DNA of 64,000 nucleotides from Phocoena phocoena. Taxonomy: Eukaryota; Chordata; Mammalia; Artiodactyla; Phocoenidae. This document shows, piece after piece, positions 46,295 to 57,559 of this stretch. The stretch's first letter is position 1; each line of letters starts with the position of its first letter. Where the stretch lies: the NCBI RefSeq assembly GCF_963924675.1, contig NC_089220.1, positions 48,556,639-48,620,638 on the forward strand, written 5' to 3'. The position numbers were made by a program, and so were the translations under genes. The notes under the pieces were generated by a model that was not told the DNA's origin, searched no databases, and worked only from the letters and a program-made list of their open reading frames with translations.

Positions 46295-47360
46295 ACCTAT
46301 TAGAACTAATAGGTGAGTTCAGCCAGGTTTCAGGATATAAGATCCATGTATAAGATTCAGTTGAATTTCTACACACTAGCAATGAACAATCTGAAAATGA
46401 AATTAAGAAAATTTCATTTACAATAACATCAGAAAGAATAAGATACTTAAGATTAAATTTAACAAAAGAAGTGTAAGACTTGTACATTGAAAACTAGGAA
46501 ACATTGTTGAAAAATTAAAGAAAACCCAAGTAAATGGAAAGGCATCCCACGTTCATGAATTGGAAGATTTAATATCAAGATGGAAATATTCTCCAAACTG
46601 ATCCACAGATTCAACACAATCCCTATCAATATCCTAGATGATTTGTTTGCAGAAATTGACAAGCTGATCCTAAGATTCATATGGAAAATCAAGGAACTCA
46701 GAATAACCAGAATAATGGAAAAGGAAAACAAGTTGAGAGACACATACTTTCGAATTTCAAAACTTACTACAAAGCTACAGTAATCAAGACAGTGTGGTAC
46801 TGATATGAAGACAGACATAGATCAATGAAACAGAGTTGTGAATCCAGAAATAAATCCTTTTACCTTTATGGTTAATTGATTTTTGACAGGGGTACCAAGA
46901 CAATTAATATGAAAGGATAGTCTTTTCAATACATTGTGCCATAGCAACTGGATATCCATATGAAAAAGAATGAAGTTGGACCTCTACCTCACACCATATA
47001 CAAAAATTAACTCAAAACATATCATCAACCTAAACAAAGAGCTAAAACTGTAAAACTATGAGAAGAAAACATGGGAGTAAACGTTTTTAACCTTAGATTA
47101 GGCAATGGTTTCTCAGATATGACACCAAATTCACAAGTGACAAAAGAAAAAAATAGATAAATTGGACTTCATCAAAATTACAAACTTCTGTGTTCCAAAG
47201 TACAAAGGAAAGTAAAAAGGCAACTCACAGAATGGGAGAAAATATTCTCATATCATGTATCAGATGAGGGACTTTATCTAAATATGCTCTTAGAACTCAA
47301 CAATAAAAAATACCAACAATCTAATTTAAAAATAGGCACAGTCTACACTAAAAAAAAAAA
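46295..47360 (+). pseudogene. L1 ORF2 fragment (C-terminal half), degraded
   Basis: Sense L1 ORF2 text: agaactaataggtgagttca, ttctacacactagcaatgaa, aataacatcagaaagaataa, atcccacgttcatgaattgg, ttcaacacaatccctatcaa, aagattcatatggaaaatca, tactacaaagctacagtaat, tcatcaaaattacaaacttc, and gaatgggagaaaatattctc. Many stops and frame changes. It ends in an A13 run near 47351. The longest open piece is 67 codons. Confidence 0.9.
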
Positions 47361-47700
47361 AAAGAATCTAGACACAGATTTTACACTCTTTACAAAAATT
47401 AACTCAAAATGGATCATAGACCTAAATGTAAATGCAAAAGTATAAAACTTCTGGAAAATAACATAGGAGAAATTCCTAGGTATAGCAATGACTTTTTAGA
47501 TATAACAACAAAGGTATACTCCATGAAAGAAATAATTGATAAGCTGAACTTCATTAAAATTAAAAACTTCTGCTCTGCAAAAGGCAGTGTCTAGAAAATG
47601 AGAAGACAAACCACAGATTGGGAGAAAATATTTGCAAATGATGTACCTGATAAAGGTCTGTTCTCTAAAATATACAAAGAACTCTTAAAACTCACACTCA
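47361..47700 (+). mobile_element. Second L1 ORF2 fragment overlapping the same L1 region
   Basis: After the A-run the text returns to an earlier part of ORF2: ttaactcaaaatggatcata, tagacctaaatgtaaatgc, aacttctggaaaataacata, ttcattaaaattaaaaactt, ttgggagaaaatatttgcaa. It covers the same ORF2 portion as about 46990-47290. So it is a separate insertion or a duplicated piece, and is clearly a different copy. Confidence 0.85.
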
Positions 47701-47859
47701 CACACATACATATTCTTTATACTCTTAAAAAATATTTGATTAAATATGGGAAACCTTAAAAAAGAAAGGCTGTTTAGAATAAAATGACGGTGTATTCAAG
47801 AACAGGAGTGCTAAGTCTACAACTTTGGTTTTCATCTTTTTTTCCCCCTTTTAAAAATT
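47701..47859. other. Short spacer with (CA)-like patch
   Basis: Contains cacactcacacacatacata. Nothing else recognised. Confidence 0.4.
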
Positions 47860-48092
47860 GAGATACATACAGGTAAATGCATGGATCTTAAGCATACAGT
47901 TCAATGACAGATTCACACATCTGTATAACCCAGATTACACAGGTATTATTATTTCTCTTTCTGAGGTGATGAAAATGACCTAAAATTGACTGTGGTAATG
48001 GTCACACCTATCTGCAAATATACTAAAAAACCACTCTACTTTAAAGGGATGAATTTTATGTCTATAAATTATATCTCAAATTTTTAAGTGGG
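47860..48092 (+). repeat. Old L1M 3' terminus
   Basis: The text aattgagatacatacaggta, gatcttaagcatacagttca, then gatgaaaatgacctaaaatt, gactgtggtaatggtcacac, and aattatatctcaaa is an L1M 3' UTR and end. Confidence 0.8.
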
Positions 48093-48317
48093 GTTAGAAA
48101 GGTGGAGAGATACTAGACCTTTTCAGGTCATATTAAGTGCAGAGGTACTGAGTTTCCCTGCCTCAACCAAAAGATGACTGAGCAGGCTCAAAATGTCCTT
48201 GCAGCAACCTGAGCCTTGGAAGAGAGAACTGTCCAGAATATCTAAATGGTGCAGTTCACACGTGGTGGGGAAAGGCTGGGTTTCCGTTGCCTGTGGATGG
48301 AACATCCACTGCTCTTC

Positions 48318-48430
48318 TCTTCCCGGAAGTAGGATCTTCACTTCCGTGTGAGGCTCACCCCGGGTCAGCGGGACTGCATCCGGCAGCCGGCTGCTCCCAG
48401 GGCCGGGTTCTCCGTCGGAGAGTACCTGGC
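48318..48430. promoter_or_regulatory. CpG-rich patch with inverted ETS-type sites
   Basis: Roughly nine CpGs fall in about 115 bp, against almost none in the neighbouring kilobases. At its left edge, ccggaagt (48323-48330) and acttccg (48340-48346) form an exact 7-bp inverted pair with the high-affinity ETS core, 9 bp apart. Such pairs occur in CpG promoters and enhancers. No transcript or first exon can be shown, so the function is inferred only. Confidence 0.35.
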
Positions 48431-50245
48431 ACACGCTTCTTGTCTTATCTGGGCTCTTGTTCCTCTGCCCAGCTCATCGATTTTTCGTAAAACAAGCAGG
48501 AAAGCATAACCTTTTGGGTCACACACGTGACCCTGCTACTCAGCTGAAGTGCAGGTCTTTGCCCAGCTGCTCCCTGCCCGGCTTCCTGTGGTGGCAGATA
48601 CTGATTTTTCTCATGACAAAGCAAGTATTCACCCGTTCTGGAAGGCTGAGAATTTTTAATCCCCTGTTTCCGGGGAAGTACTGTGATACTGACAACCCCT
48701 TTAAGTAAAATGTTATAGAAGGAAAAACTAAATAAAGCGACTGCTGTCTGGGCAGAGGAGAGAGAGAGAGAGAAAGATGGTGATATTTACATAGACCTGA
48801 CAGGTATCCAAAATAGAAAAAGTAGAAAGAAGGTTTTAAAAAGCAAGCATCTCAGATGGTCCTCCAGGGAAGGAATTCCCTGTAGCCAGGCTCTAGGTAC
48901 TTTTCCAAGAAAAATCCAACCACCACAAGAAACAACTCATTGTCCAATCATCTGGCACTGTGGTGACCGACCTTGAAGTACTGGTGACTAAATCACACAC
49001 TGCCGTGGGTAGAAGGAGAAAAATCTCCCCTTTCTTTAGCAGTGATATTGAATTTGTAATGGCTGCTTATGTGGAGCAAGTTGGTTTCAGCAAGTGGTTC
49101 GGGGAAAAAAGAAACAGTTAGTAGCCTTCGGAATGAACGGATCTGCAGCCGTTTGAACTGTGTGAACAAGTCTGTGCAGGCAGACAGGAATGGGGTGAGG
49201 TCTCTGTGCGCCCTCACCCTCCACTGACTTGCCTCCTTGGTTGTGCAAGGAGCTGGCAGATTTGCCTCACCTCAGCACAGCACCAGTCAACCCAAGGCTG
49301 CAAATTTAGCTCTCTCCCTGCCCTCCCAGGAGCGGCAATCTGCTGGTCCTCATAATGTTCTCCTCCTATTGGCCTCACTGCAACTGACAGAGATAAAGGG
49401 ATCAGCGCTGAAGAAAGACATCTGCAATGAACACTGAAAATGAAGGGAGTTGACCAGTGTACAGTGACACAAGGTGTGGCCTCAGCCAGGACCCTGAGAC
49501 GCTCTCTGCACGTGGTGTAGAGGAGATGAATGGCATCCTAGCAAAGAGCAGGAAACCTGGGCCCGAGGACCTTTCAATGTCCTCATTTTGAGACCATGTC
49601 ATTTTACTGATAGAGTTCAAGAGGATGCTCTTTTTTTTAAAGACGGGATTAGCAGGTATGACAAACTGGGCAGAGGCAGGCATGAGCTCCCTGCATTCGG
49701 CTCCCATAAAATACCAGTGTCCTACTCAGACTCTGAGCTAATAGCCTCAGGAAAAATAATTTATGCCATTCAGGACAACTCATACAGATGAAATGTGGAA
49801 CCTGTTTTAGCCAGCTTTTTTTTTTTTTTAAGGCAACTTTTCTGTAAATCAAACTACCTTGAGAAATAAATCCTGTAAACACTGTTAAGTAATTGCCAAA
49901 AGCTCTTAAGCAGAGCAGTTCCCCACACCGCCAACCTGCCCTTTCCCAGAACAGCTTCACACTCTTCCTGAAGCACAACGAAAACCTAAGTGCGTCTTGC
50001 CTTTGGTCACGTGGCATTGTGATTCCTCTGAATGGCACTCTCTTCATCACTGGGTTACAGAGGAAAAATCAAGAGAGCTGCAAAAGGTGTGCAACCCAAG
50101 CACTGGCAAACATGGAAGAGACAACACAGTCAGTGTTTGTAGGACATACCACTTTCCAAGCTGTTCTAGGGGAACATTCTTCAGTGACTTCAAAGGGCTA
50201 AATGTTTACAACATTTACTGAGGGCCTACTAAGAGCCGGCCAGTG

Positions 50246-50294
50246 TGACAAAAGATTTACAAAATGAGGTTGACAAAGATTTACAAAATGAGGT
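50246..50294. repeat. Tandem duplication of about 24 bp (two copies)
   Basis: Copies at 50246-50270 and 50271-50294 differ by one A (gacaaaagattt versus gacaaagattt). A local slippage event at the end of a short L2/MIR tail (acatttactgagggcctact). Confidence 0.85.
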
Positions 50295-50544
50295 TGAGTG
50301 GGCTTTAGGATAACCTAAGGCTGAGCTCTGTCTTCTTATTGCTGTCACTGTTAGAAGGTGGACAGTGGTTTTCAGTACTGAAACCAACGGATGACAGGTT
50401 CTATACAAATCTGGCATAATGACGTTGATCCTTCTATCTGAAAGACTCAGAAGTAAAAAGTTCCTAGAGGCAAGTAATTTGCTTAAAGATTAACACTGAA
50501 GAAAGCAACAAATTCTAGAACTTTAGTGGTGGTGTCTGCCATTT

Positions 50545-50950
50545 GTTTTTAAAAGCAGCCAACAAATATTTACTGAATACATACTAAGTTTCTGGAATGA
50601 TTTATAGAAGCATATGAAGCAGTTAGTCTCTGCTATTAGGGGCTTAAAGTCATGTGGGAGGATTTCACATAAACACACACAAACACAATCGAACAATCCA
50701 CACAATCCACCAATCCAAAACATCATGTAATCTCCAAATGAATGGCACTGTAGGAAATAATAATACAGGAAGTAATACAGGAGTTGCAAGAGGGGAGATT
50801 GCGGAGACCTTCATGGAGAGTTCCATGTAAGAGAAAGAAAGAATGGACATTGTACCTGCTAAAGAGGCAGGATTCATCTGAGCAGAGATGAAGGGAGAAG
50901 TTATTCCAGGCAGGAGTGGAGTGATGGCCAGGCATAAAAGGCAGGAAAGT
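50545..50950 (-). repeat. L2-like LINE fragment
   Basis: The landmarks ccaacaaatatttactgaat, tagtctctgctattaggggc, ttattccaggcaggagtgga fit antisense L2, diverged. A (CA)-like patch lies at 50670-50690. Confidence 0.5.
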
Positions 50951-51059
50951 AAAAAGTGGGTCCAGGCAACAGTGAGCCAGCGGACTAGCCATGGCAAAGG
51001 GGGTGAGGATGCAAATGGTGGCTCTTATGCCTGGAAAAGTAGGTTGGGTCAGACTGAGG

Positions 51060-51190
51060 ACATCAAGGGGTACACATCTTATTGCTGGTGATGTTAACCT
51101 TGATCCCTTTGTTAGGGTGATGTCTTCCTGGTCTCTACATTGTAAAGTTACAAAAATTAATAGGCATTTTGTGGTAGGTACAACACAATT
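51060..51190 (-). repeat. Short old L1M 3' fragment, antisense
   Basis: The text ttattgctggtgatgttaac, cttgatccctttgttagggt, ctctacattgtaaagttaca is a piece of the same L1M 3' region seen at 26.9 kb. Confidence 0.7.
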
Positions 51191-51959
51191 TTAAGTTTAA
51201 TCTGTATTATTAATATTTTCCCATTATTAACTCTACCTAATCAACAAAACAAGAAGTGAAATCCTGATTTGTAGCATTTGCCAGTTTCTGTGCTGTAAAT
51301 ACCCCCACCATGGCTGGTAATGAGCTTCCAATGTGACACCACTGAAAGGGGAGCTGGGAAGGGACACACAGTGCACATCATTATGTAGTATGCCCATCAT
51401 CCAGATGCAATAGATGTACGTAACCTCCAGAGCGTAGATAATAGGGACACGTAGCACAATAAGTAGGAAGTGATGAGTATATATGACCTTTGTTTAGAAG
51501 AAAATTTGTGAGCTTATAGAATTTAATAATTTTTAGTAGTGGCTGTGTTTAACAACTGCCTCACAAAATTCCTGAAAATGTCACAGTTGGCTTTCATGAC
51601 CTAGTAGGAGTGACTCCAGACACCACTGCAGGCACTGTTACCTGTACCCAGGTGGCCCTCCCAGGGCATCTTGTCGCAAAGTTGAAAGTGAGCAGCAAAA
51701 TCTCTCTTAGATCCTTGTGGTCGGGCATTTGTTCCAACCACAGGAAATGTGTGCTTTAGCTAGAAAGAAGAGTAGAAGTGGTTGTGTTGGTTCTTCATTC
51801 TAAGATATGGCTGCCAGGTACCTTTGCCAGATGAGGTGTTTAAGACACATGTCTCTCAGTGTAGAAGGATCTGCGGTGAGATGTTGGGACTAGGAAATAG
51901 GAAACAAAACCCCAGTTTTATACCTACTACTTGCTTGGGGAGAAATTTCAGTTCTTTCT
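51191..51959. other. Unique non-coding DNA
   Basis: Nothing recognised. Frames at 51233-51457 and 51782-52015 are unsupported. Confidence 0.4.
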
Positions 51960-52350
51960 TTTTAACTATTTTTTACTGTGGTAAAATATACATAATACAG
52001 TATTTACCATTTTAACCATTTGTAAGCACACAATTCTGTGACATTGAATACGTTCGCAATGTTTTCAAGTCCCATCTATGTTGTAGCATATTAAAAAAGT
52101 TATTACTTTTTATAACTCAATATGATTCCACCACATTTTGTTTATCTAGTCAACTGTTGATGGACACTTGGGTTTTTCCCCACCTTTTGGCTGTTGTGAA
52201 TATGTGAATAGATATTGCTTCTATGAACGCTGATGTACAGAGATCTATTCAAGTTCATGCTTTCAATTCTTTTGGATTATATACCTAAGAGTAGAATTGC
52301 TGGATCTTACGATAATTCTGTTTAACTTTTTGAGGAACAGTGAGAAATTT
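51960..52350 (-). repeat. Old L1M 3' region, antisense
   Basis: The landmarks ttactgtggtaaaatataca, ttaccattttaaccatttgt, caactgttgatggacacttg, ttttggctgttgtgaatatg, gagtagaattgctggatctt, and aactttttgaggaaca follow the antisense L1M order. Confidence 0.85.
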
Positions 52351-52479
52351 CAGTTCTTTATCCTCATCCATAAGGGTGAGATGATTGCTAGTAGGTATAT
52401 AATAAATACACAGACATGAGCAATGTTGATAAAATGCCTGGCCTAGTATCTGGACAAAGTAGTAGGTACCTTTTTATAT

Positions 52480-52545
52480 TTGTCTATCAATCGATCGAGC
52501 GATATAGATAGATAGATATAACACAGATATACGTATGTATATGTG
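52480..52545. repeat. GATA/ATCG-type low-complexity tract
   Basis: The text ctatcaatcgatcgagcgat, then (gata)3 and a ta/cgta patch. Probably a decayed microsatellite. Confidence 0.7.
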
Positions 52546-52564
52546 CATTTGTATTTTTTAAATT

Positions 52565-52810
52565 AGCAGACACTTCTGGAATGCTTACTAAATGGCAGTA
52601 CTTTGCATGCATTAATACATATTAATTCATTTAACTGTCATAACAATCCTGAATGGTAGGTAGATGTTACTGTTATTAGTGTTGTTACTATTATCCTTGC
52701 TTTTTTATAGACGTGGAGACTAAAACATAGGGAAGTTATGTAACTTGCCCAAGGCCAAAAAGCTACTAGGAAGTATAGCAGCCAGGATTAACCCCAAGTT
52801 GTCTACCACC
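52565..52810 (-). repeat. MIR SINE, nearly complete
   Basis: The antisense order is full: agcagacacttctggaatgc, actttgcatgcattaataca, ttaattcatttaactgtcat, tggagactaaaacataggga, agttatgtaacttgcccaag, and gccaggattaaccccaagtt. Confidence 0.85.
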
Positions 52811-53469
52811 ATAATTAATACGTGTTTTCAGACACTATAAAGTGTTACTTTTCTTCCTCATTTAGAGAAGAGGCATGAAAAAGAAACACAAAACACCATG
52901 TTTCTAGGTCTACGGCTCTTCTGCCAGCACATCCCACAAAGCAGACTACTGAAAGACCGGCGTGTGATGGTTCCAGTGAGTTTCTGAACAGGAGGTGTGG
53001 GGACTACGGAATGAGAGAGCCCTTACGATGAAGTTGACAGAGGAGGAAGCAGCACCCTTTGCTGGGAAAGCTCTGTTGAGCCCTGGCAACTGGGGACTGG
53101 TGGCTGTGGAGGGTTGACTCGATGAAGCTTCCTAGTTGCTCCTCCACTGACTGACCCGTTTTGCTGGCAGGTCTCTCTGCCCTGACATGATTCAATTCCA
53201 TTCCACTATGATATAAAGGAACCATAGGCTATCAGATCAGATGACTTCCTTTATGTTTTCAAAATTAGGAAAAGCAGGTATCAGAACCGGTGGTTTTCAA
53301 ACTTTCTGAGGGGGAGCAAGAAGCCTTTTTCTGTTCTTTCGGTGGTGCTCTACCTTTGGGGACTTTTTCAGTGGCTCCTGAAAAATCTCCTAAAACGCAG
53401 GGGTTTCATGGTACAGATGGAAAATTACAGTTCCATTTTAAATGCCTCATGATATAGCTGAGGATCTGA
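52811..53469. other. Unique non-coding DNA
   Basis: A possible MER5-like scrap at 53280-53310 (ggtggttttcaaactttct) is too short to call. Confidence 0.4.
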
Positions 53470-53535
53470 AAAACAGAAAGGTAAAGTGATTTTCCCAAAA
53501 CCACACAGCAGGTACAAGCAGGCTGCAAATCTGCT
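53470..53535 (-). repeat. MIR SINE scrap
   Basis: The text aaaggtaaagtgattttccc and aaaaccacacagcaggtaca matches the MIR core end. Confidence 0.6.
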
Positions 53536-54469
53536 TTGTGCCTCACATCCTGGTGTTATCGACTTTGGTGCTCACTGGGGACCGGCTGGGGAGAGACAAC
53601 ATGGTGTCTGTGAGCCAGGGAGTCCCTCACACCTCTCAGCTGGTGACCCACTGGCCAAAGTGGGAATTCACCCGCCAATCCCAGGGCACAAGCAGGAGGA
53701 ACTGGCAATTCCCGGTCAGCAAGTGCCAGCCTTGATGAAAGGTCCCTGCTCTGTTTGCAGAACAGCTGCTGAGACAGAGGGATCACATCTTATTGTAATG
53801 GAAGCTGTTTTAATGTATGCCTCGCCCATCTGTCTTCCATAAAGGTACAACAGCCTTCCCTCTATATCTGGCTGGAAGGTACAGTTATTTTTACTGTCAG
53901 GCGCATAAAACATATAGAGCCACTTGAATGGGCTTCTTTGGCATGCACAGAGAGTAGCTGCTCAGCACAAAGCAACTCAACTATTCTGTAAAGTTTTCAT
54001 AATTCATGAAACCTGTTATTCGTGGGGGTTCTTCTTGAGACTCCATCAATAATCCCAGATTGCTTCTATGAGGAGCAGAGAAAGAAGACAGTGCTACTCT
54101 CCTTATGGGTCTGCCTATCTGATCTATTTGTCTCATCCAACCAAATATGTACACAGGATTCTCTCTTGACTGCTAACTCGCCTAGCGGTAACCTGTTCCT
54201 TGCCCCGGATTCTGGGTGTTTTGGAACAGACTGTTTAACTATCTCGGGTCTCAGTTTATCAATGCGTGTAAAGGACAAGTCTGGGTGTTGTCATGAGGAC
54301 GACATTCGGTTAATGTTTATAAACCATGGTGATGTTCTCAGATGAAAGATGTTCAGTGAACATAAAAATACTCAGCTATGATGATTAATGCATGGTCTTT
54401 GCCAATGAGATTATTTAAATGATGGAACAGTGGCTACTATTTTAATCTATAGACTCTCACTAAAGTTTC
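53536..54469. other. Unique DNA; candidate conserved non-coding segment at 53790-54010
   Basis: No repeat is recognised. 53790-54010 has balanced, non-repetitive text with TF-like cores (gcgcataaaacata, ttcataattcatgaaa). Frames at 53486-53842 and 54022-54345 have no domain. Conservation cannot be judged from one sequence. Confidence 0.35.
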
Positions 54470-54590
54470 AAAGCACTTTCCCGACAATAAATCATGGCAA
54501 GTGTTATTTAATCCTCACTTTAGAGACCAAGAAGTTGAAGCACCATAATGCATGTGCTTTCCTCATGGGCAGGGGTTAAATTTAACTGTG
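54470..54590 (-). repeat. MIR SINE fragment
   Basis: The text gttatttaatcctcacttta, gagaccaagaagttgaagca and tcatgggcaggggttaaatt is a diverged antisense MIR. Confidence 0.5.
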
Positions 54591-55969
54591 AAAAATTATC
54601 AGTGTTGCTTCTCTTTCAGGACACTGTGCACCAGACTCGGGAGTTTTGTAAAATATCCTGAGCTGATGCATATTCTCCCAGGAGGAGGATGGAAGCGCCC
54701 ACAGGAAATCCACTTAGCAAGCGTGTATTGAGTCCTGGAGATACAAAGATGAGGGATTTAATGTACATTCTCAAAGCCCTTACGATACGGAGAGAGGTAG
54801 AGGAGCAAGCACGCATGATAAGACATTTAGAGCCACACGTGCAAACAGAGAAGAGAGGGTCCAATGGACAGTAAAGGAGTGTAGGGACAATATTGAAAGT
54901 GATGCTTTGTTTGTTTGCAAATGTGCTTTGTTCATGAGTTTTCATTTAGGTTCCCTCAGAAGCAGATGCTGGGGCAAGGATTTGAGGTTTATCCGCGGTT
55001 TATTTGGAAGGAAGGTGAAGAAAGCATCACTGAGTGACGGGAAAGCGAGACAGGTACGGGAAGGCAGCTATCATTGCTGGCAACCAGGATGGTTTCTGGG
55101 GAAACACACACCTCAGAGCCATCCCCGGAAGGGGCAAGGTTGCTGGAGTGTTTATACCCCAACTCCTATCAGCTACTGAAGGGGGACTGCTCCTGGGGGT
55201 CAGGAATTCTTGCCTGGAGTGTGTAGCAAAGTGGGCTGCAGACACCAGAAAAAGTCTCTGGATAAAGAAGCGGTAGCTATTGGGAGTCCTGTGCACTTAG
55301 GGATAAGGGTGAGGGGTACCAGCGGGGCATAGTGACTGCTCCACCTTTTAAAGAAAACCACCACTGGACTGCAAAGTACTATATTCTCTAGCACATGGCT
55401 TTGACTCTCTGGTTTAGAGATAATCATTTAACTGTCCATTTCAGTCGGTAGAGCACAGTTGCTATTAAGAGCAGGGCCAGCCCTGGGGGAGGACTGGTTA
55501 AGAAGGAAAGACCGAGTTATGACTTACTGCTCATACTTGGACAAAAGACCCAGCTCTCTCCTCCTGTCCTTCACATCACAGAATAGGCATCTCCTCCTCA
55601 GCCTTCTTCCTGACCCTCCTGGGTCCCCCGGGGGATGCAGAGCTCACTCCTTTCATGGTGGTTATAACATCTACTTGCACTTTTGTATTTACTCATCCTT
55701 CTCCTTCAAAAGACTCAACTTCCTGAAGGCAGAGTCTGAGCCTAACAGAGAATCTTTCAAGTGATGCATGTGACCTTTTAAAGGAACAAAAATAATAAAT
55801 CTTTTCTATTTTACAACTTTCCCTTTAGAACAAGGGTATGGGAGAGTGTGCCCTGCTCCAGAAGAAATGTAAGATGAAATGAAACTCATAGGTCAGCCAT
55901 CGTGATACAATGAGCACAAAAGGAGACAGAAGGAAGGGAGATCTACTGGAATGATATGTACTAGGGGTT
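54591..55969. other. Unique DNA with short L2-like text
   Basis: 54720-54850 (gtgtattgagtcctggagat, acaaagatgagggatttaat) looks like antisense L2. The remaining 1.1 kb is unrecognised. Frames at 55027-55296 and 55459-55764 are unsupported. Confidence 0.4.
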
Positions 55970-55985
55970 AAAAATGAAGCAGTGA

Positions 55986-56277
55986 TTTTTTTTTAAATTT
56001 ATTTTATTTATTTATTTTTATTTTTGGCTGTGTTGGGTCTTCGTTTCTGTATGAGGGCTTTCTCTAGTTGCGGCAACTCTTCATCGCGGTGCGCGGGCCT
56101 CTCACTATCCCAGCCTCTGTTGTTGCGGAGCACAGGCCCCAGACGCACAGGCTCAGTAGTTGTGGCTCACGGGCCTAGTTGCTCCGCGGCATGTGGGATC
56201 TTCCCAGACCAGGGATCAAACCCGTGTCCCCTGCATTGGCCGGCAGATTCTCAACCACTGTGCCACCAGGGAAGCCC
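55986..56277 (-). mobile_element. CHR-1-like (long) SINE, antisense, nested at an L1 edge
   Basis: A T/AT tail, then ttttggctgtgttgggtctt, tagttgcggcaactcttcat, gcctctgttgttgcggagca, gttgctccgcggcatgtggg, and the tRNA-like head ending ccaccagggaagccc. The TSD aagcagtgatttttt lies at 55977-55991 and 56278-56292. The left TSD overlaps the left TSD of the L1 described next, so this SINE entered later at the L1 5' boundary. Confidence 0.94.
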
Positions 56278-56286
56278 AAGCAGTGA

Positions 56287-57003
56287 TTTTTTAATACAGA
56301 GCTGCATGAGCTCTTTGTGTATTTTGGAGATTAGTCCCTTGTTGGTTGCTTCATTTGCAAATATTTTCTCCCATTCTGAGGGTTATATTTTCATCTTGTT
56401 TATGGTTTCCTTTGCTGTGCAAAAGCTTTTAAGGTTCATTAGGTCCCATTTTCTTATTTTTGTTTTTATTTTCATTATTCTAGGAGGTGGTTCAAAAAAG
56501 ATCTTGCTGCAATTTATGTCAAAGAGTGTTCTGCCTATGTTTTCCTCTTAGAGCTTTATAGTGTCTGGCCTTACATTTAGGTCTTTAATCCATTTTGAGT
56601 ATATTTTTGTGGATAGTGTTAGGGAGTGTTCTAATTTCATTCTTTTACATATAGCTGTCCAGTTTTCCCTGCACCACTTATTGAAGAGACTGTCTTTTCC
56701 CCACTGTATTTTCTTGCTTCCTTGTCATAGATTAGGTGACCATAGGTGCGTGGGTTTATCTCTTGGCTTTCTATCCTGTTCCATTGATCTATATTTCTAT
56801 TTTTGTGCCAGTACCATACTGTCTTGATTATTGTAGCTTTGTAGTATAGTCTGAAGTCAGGGTGCCTGATTCCTCCCGGTCCGTTTTTCTTTCTCAAGAT
56901 TGCTTTGGCTATTCAGGGTCTTTTCTGTTTCCATACAAATTGTGAAAAGTTTTTGTTCTAATTCTGTGAAAAATGCCATTGGCAATTTGATAGGGATTGC
57001 ACT
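56287..57003 (-). mobile_element. L1 5'-inverted segment (ORF2), minus strand
   Basis: Antisense ORF2 text: gagctctttgtgtattttgg, tttgctgtgcaaaagctttt, tctttaatccattttgagta, ttccctgcaccacttattga, ccattgatctatatttctat, gattattgtagctttgtagt, attgctttggctattcaggg, and gccattggcaatttgatagg. It is the inverted half of a twin-primed insertion. It ends in L1 order exactly where the sense half begins. Stops and frame breaks are present. Confidence 0.95.
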
Positions 57004-57559
57004 GAAAAAACAAACAACCTAATGAATAAATGGGTGGAAGACCTAAATAGACATTTCTCCAAAGAAGACATACAGATGGCCAACAAACACATGAAAAGAT
57101 GCTCAACATCACTGATTATTAGAGAAATGCAAGTCAAAACCAGAGAGAGGTATCACCTCACACTGGCCATAATGGCCATCATCAAAAAATCTATAAAAAA
57201 TAAATGCTGGAGAGGATGTGGAGAAAAGTGAACCCTCCTACACTGTTGGTGGGAATGTAGATTGGTACAGCCACTACAGAGAACAGTATGAAGGTTCCTC
57301 AGAAAACTAAATGTAGAACTACCATACGACCTACCAATCCCACTCCTGGATATATAATGGGAGAAAACCATAATTCAAAAAGATACATGTACCCCAATGT
57401 TCAATGAAGCACTATTACAATAGCCAGGACATGGAAGCAACCTAAGTGTCCATCGACAGAGGAATGGATAAAGAAGATGTGGTACATATATACAGCAGAA
57501 ACTAACACAACATTGTAAAGCAACTATACTCCAATAAAAATTTAAAAAAAAAAGAAAAG
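57004..57559 (+). mobile_element. L1 sense 3' segment of the same twin-primed insertion
   Basis: Starts aaaaaacaaacaacctaatg, then atagacatttctccaaagaa, atggccaacaaacacatgaa, ctgttggtgggaatgtagat, actaccatacgacctaccaa, aagtgtccatcgacagagga. It then jumps from gatgtggtacatatatacag straight to cagaaactaacacaacattg and the 3' end actccaataaaaatt. Most of the 3' UTR, several hundred bp, is missing. The outer TSD is aaaaatgaagcagtga (55970-55985) against aaaaatcaagcagtga (57560-57575), with one mismatch. Confidence 0.95.

Larger units (their letters stand above)
48093..50544. other. Mostly unique DNA with a CpG-rich patch
   Basis: About 2.4 kb without named interspersed repeats. 48290-48430 is unusually CpG-dense for this window. 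A (GA)n patch lies at 48760-48775 and a T13 run near 49818-49830. A tandem pair of about 24 bp (gatttacaaaatgaggttga) lies at 50246-50294. The 101-133-codon antisense frames at 48123-48434, 49402-49707 and 49649-50050 carry no recognisable domain. Confidence 0.4.

Noticed and set aside
48123..48434. 103-codon antisense frame over the CpG-rich patch
   Set aside because: GC-rich DNA has few stops; no domain or splice signals are seen.
49649..50050. 133-codon antisense frame
   Set aside because: It crosses a poly-T run (read as a Lys run) and has no recognisable domain.
56024..56551. 175-codon frame, the longest in the window
   Set aside because: It runs through the antisense CHR-1 SINE into the inverted L1 ORF2, so it is a chance frame over two mobile elements.
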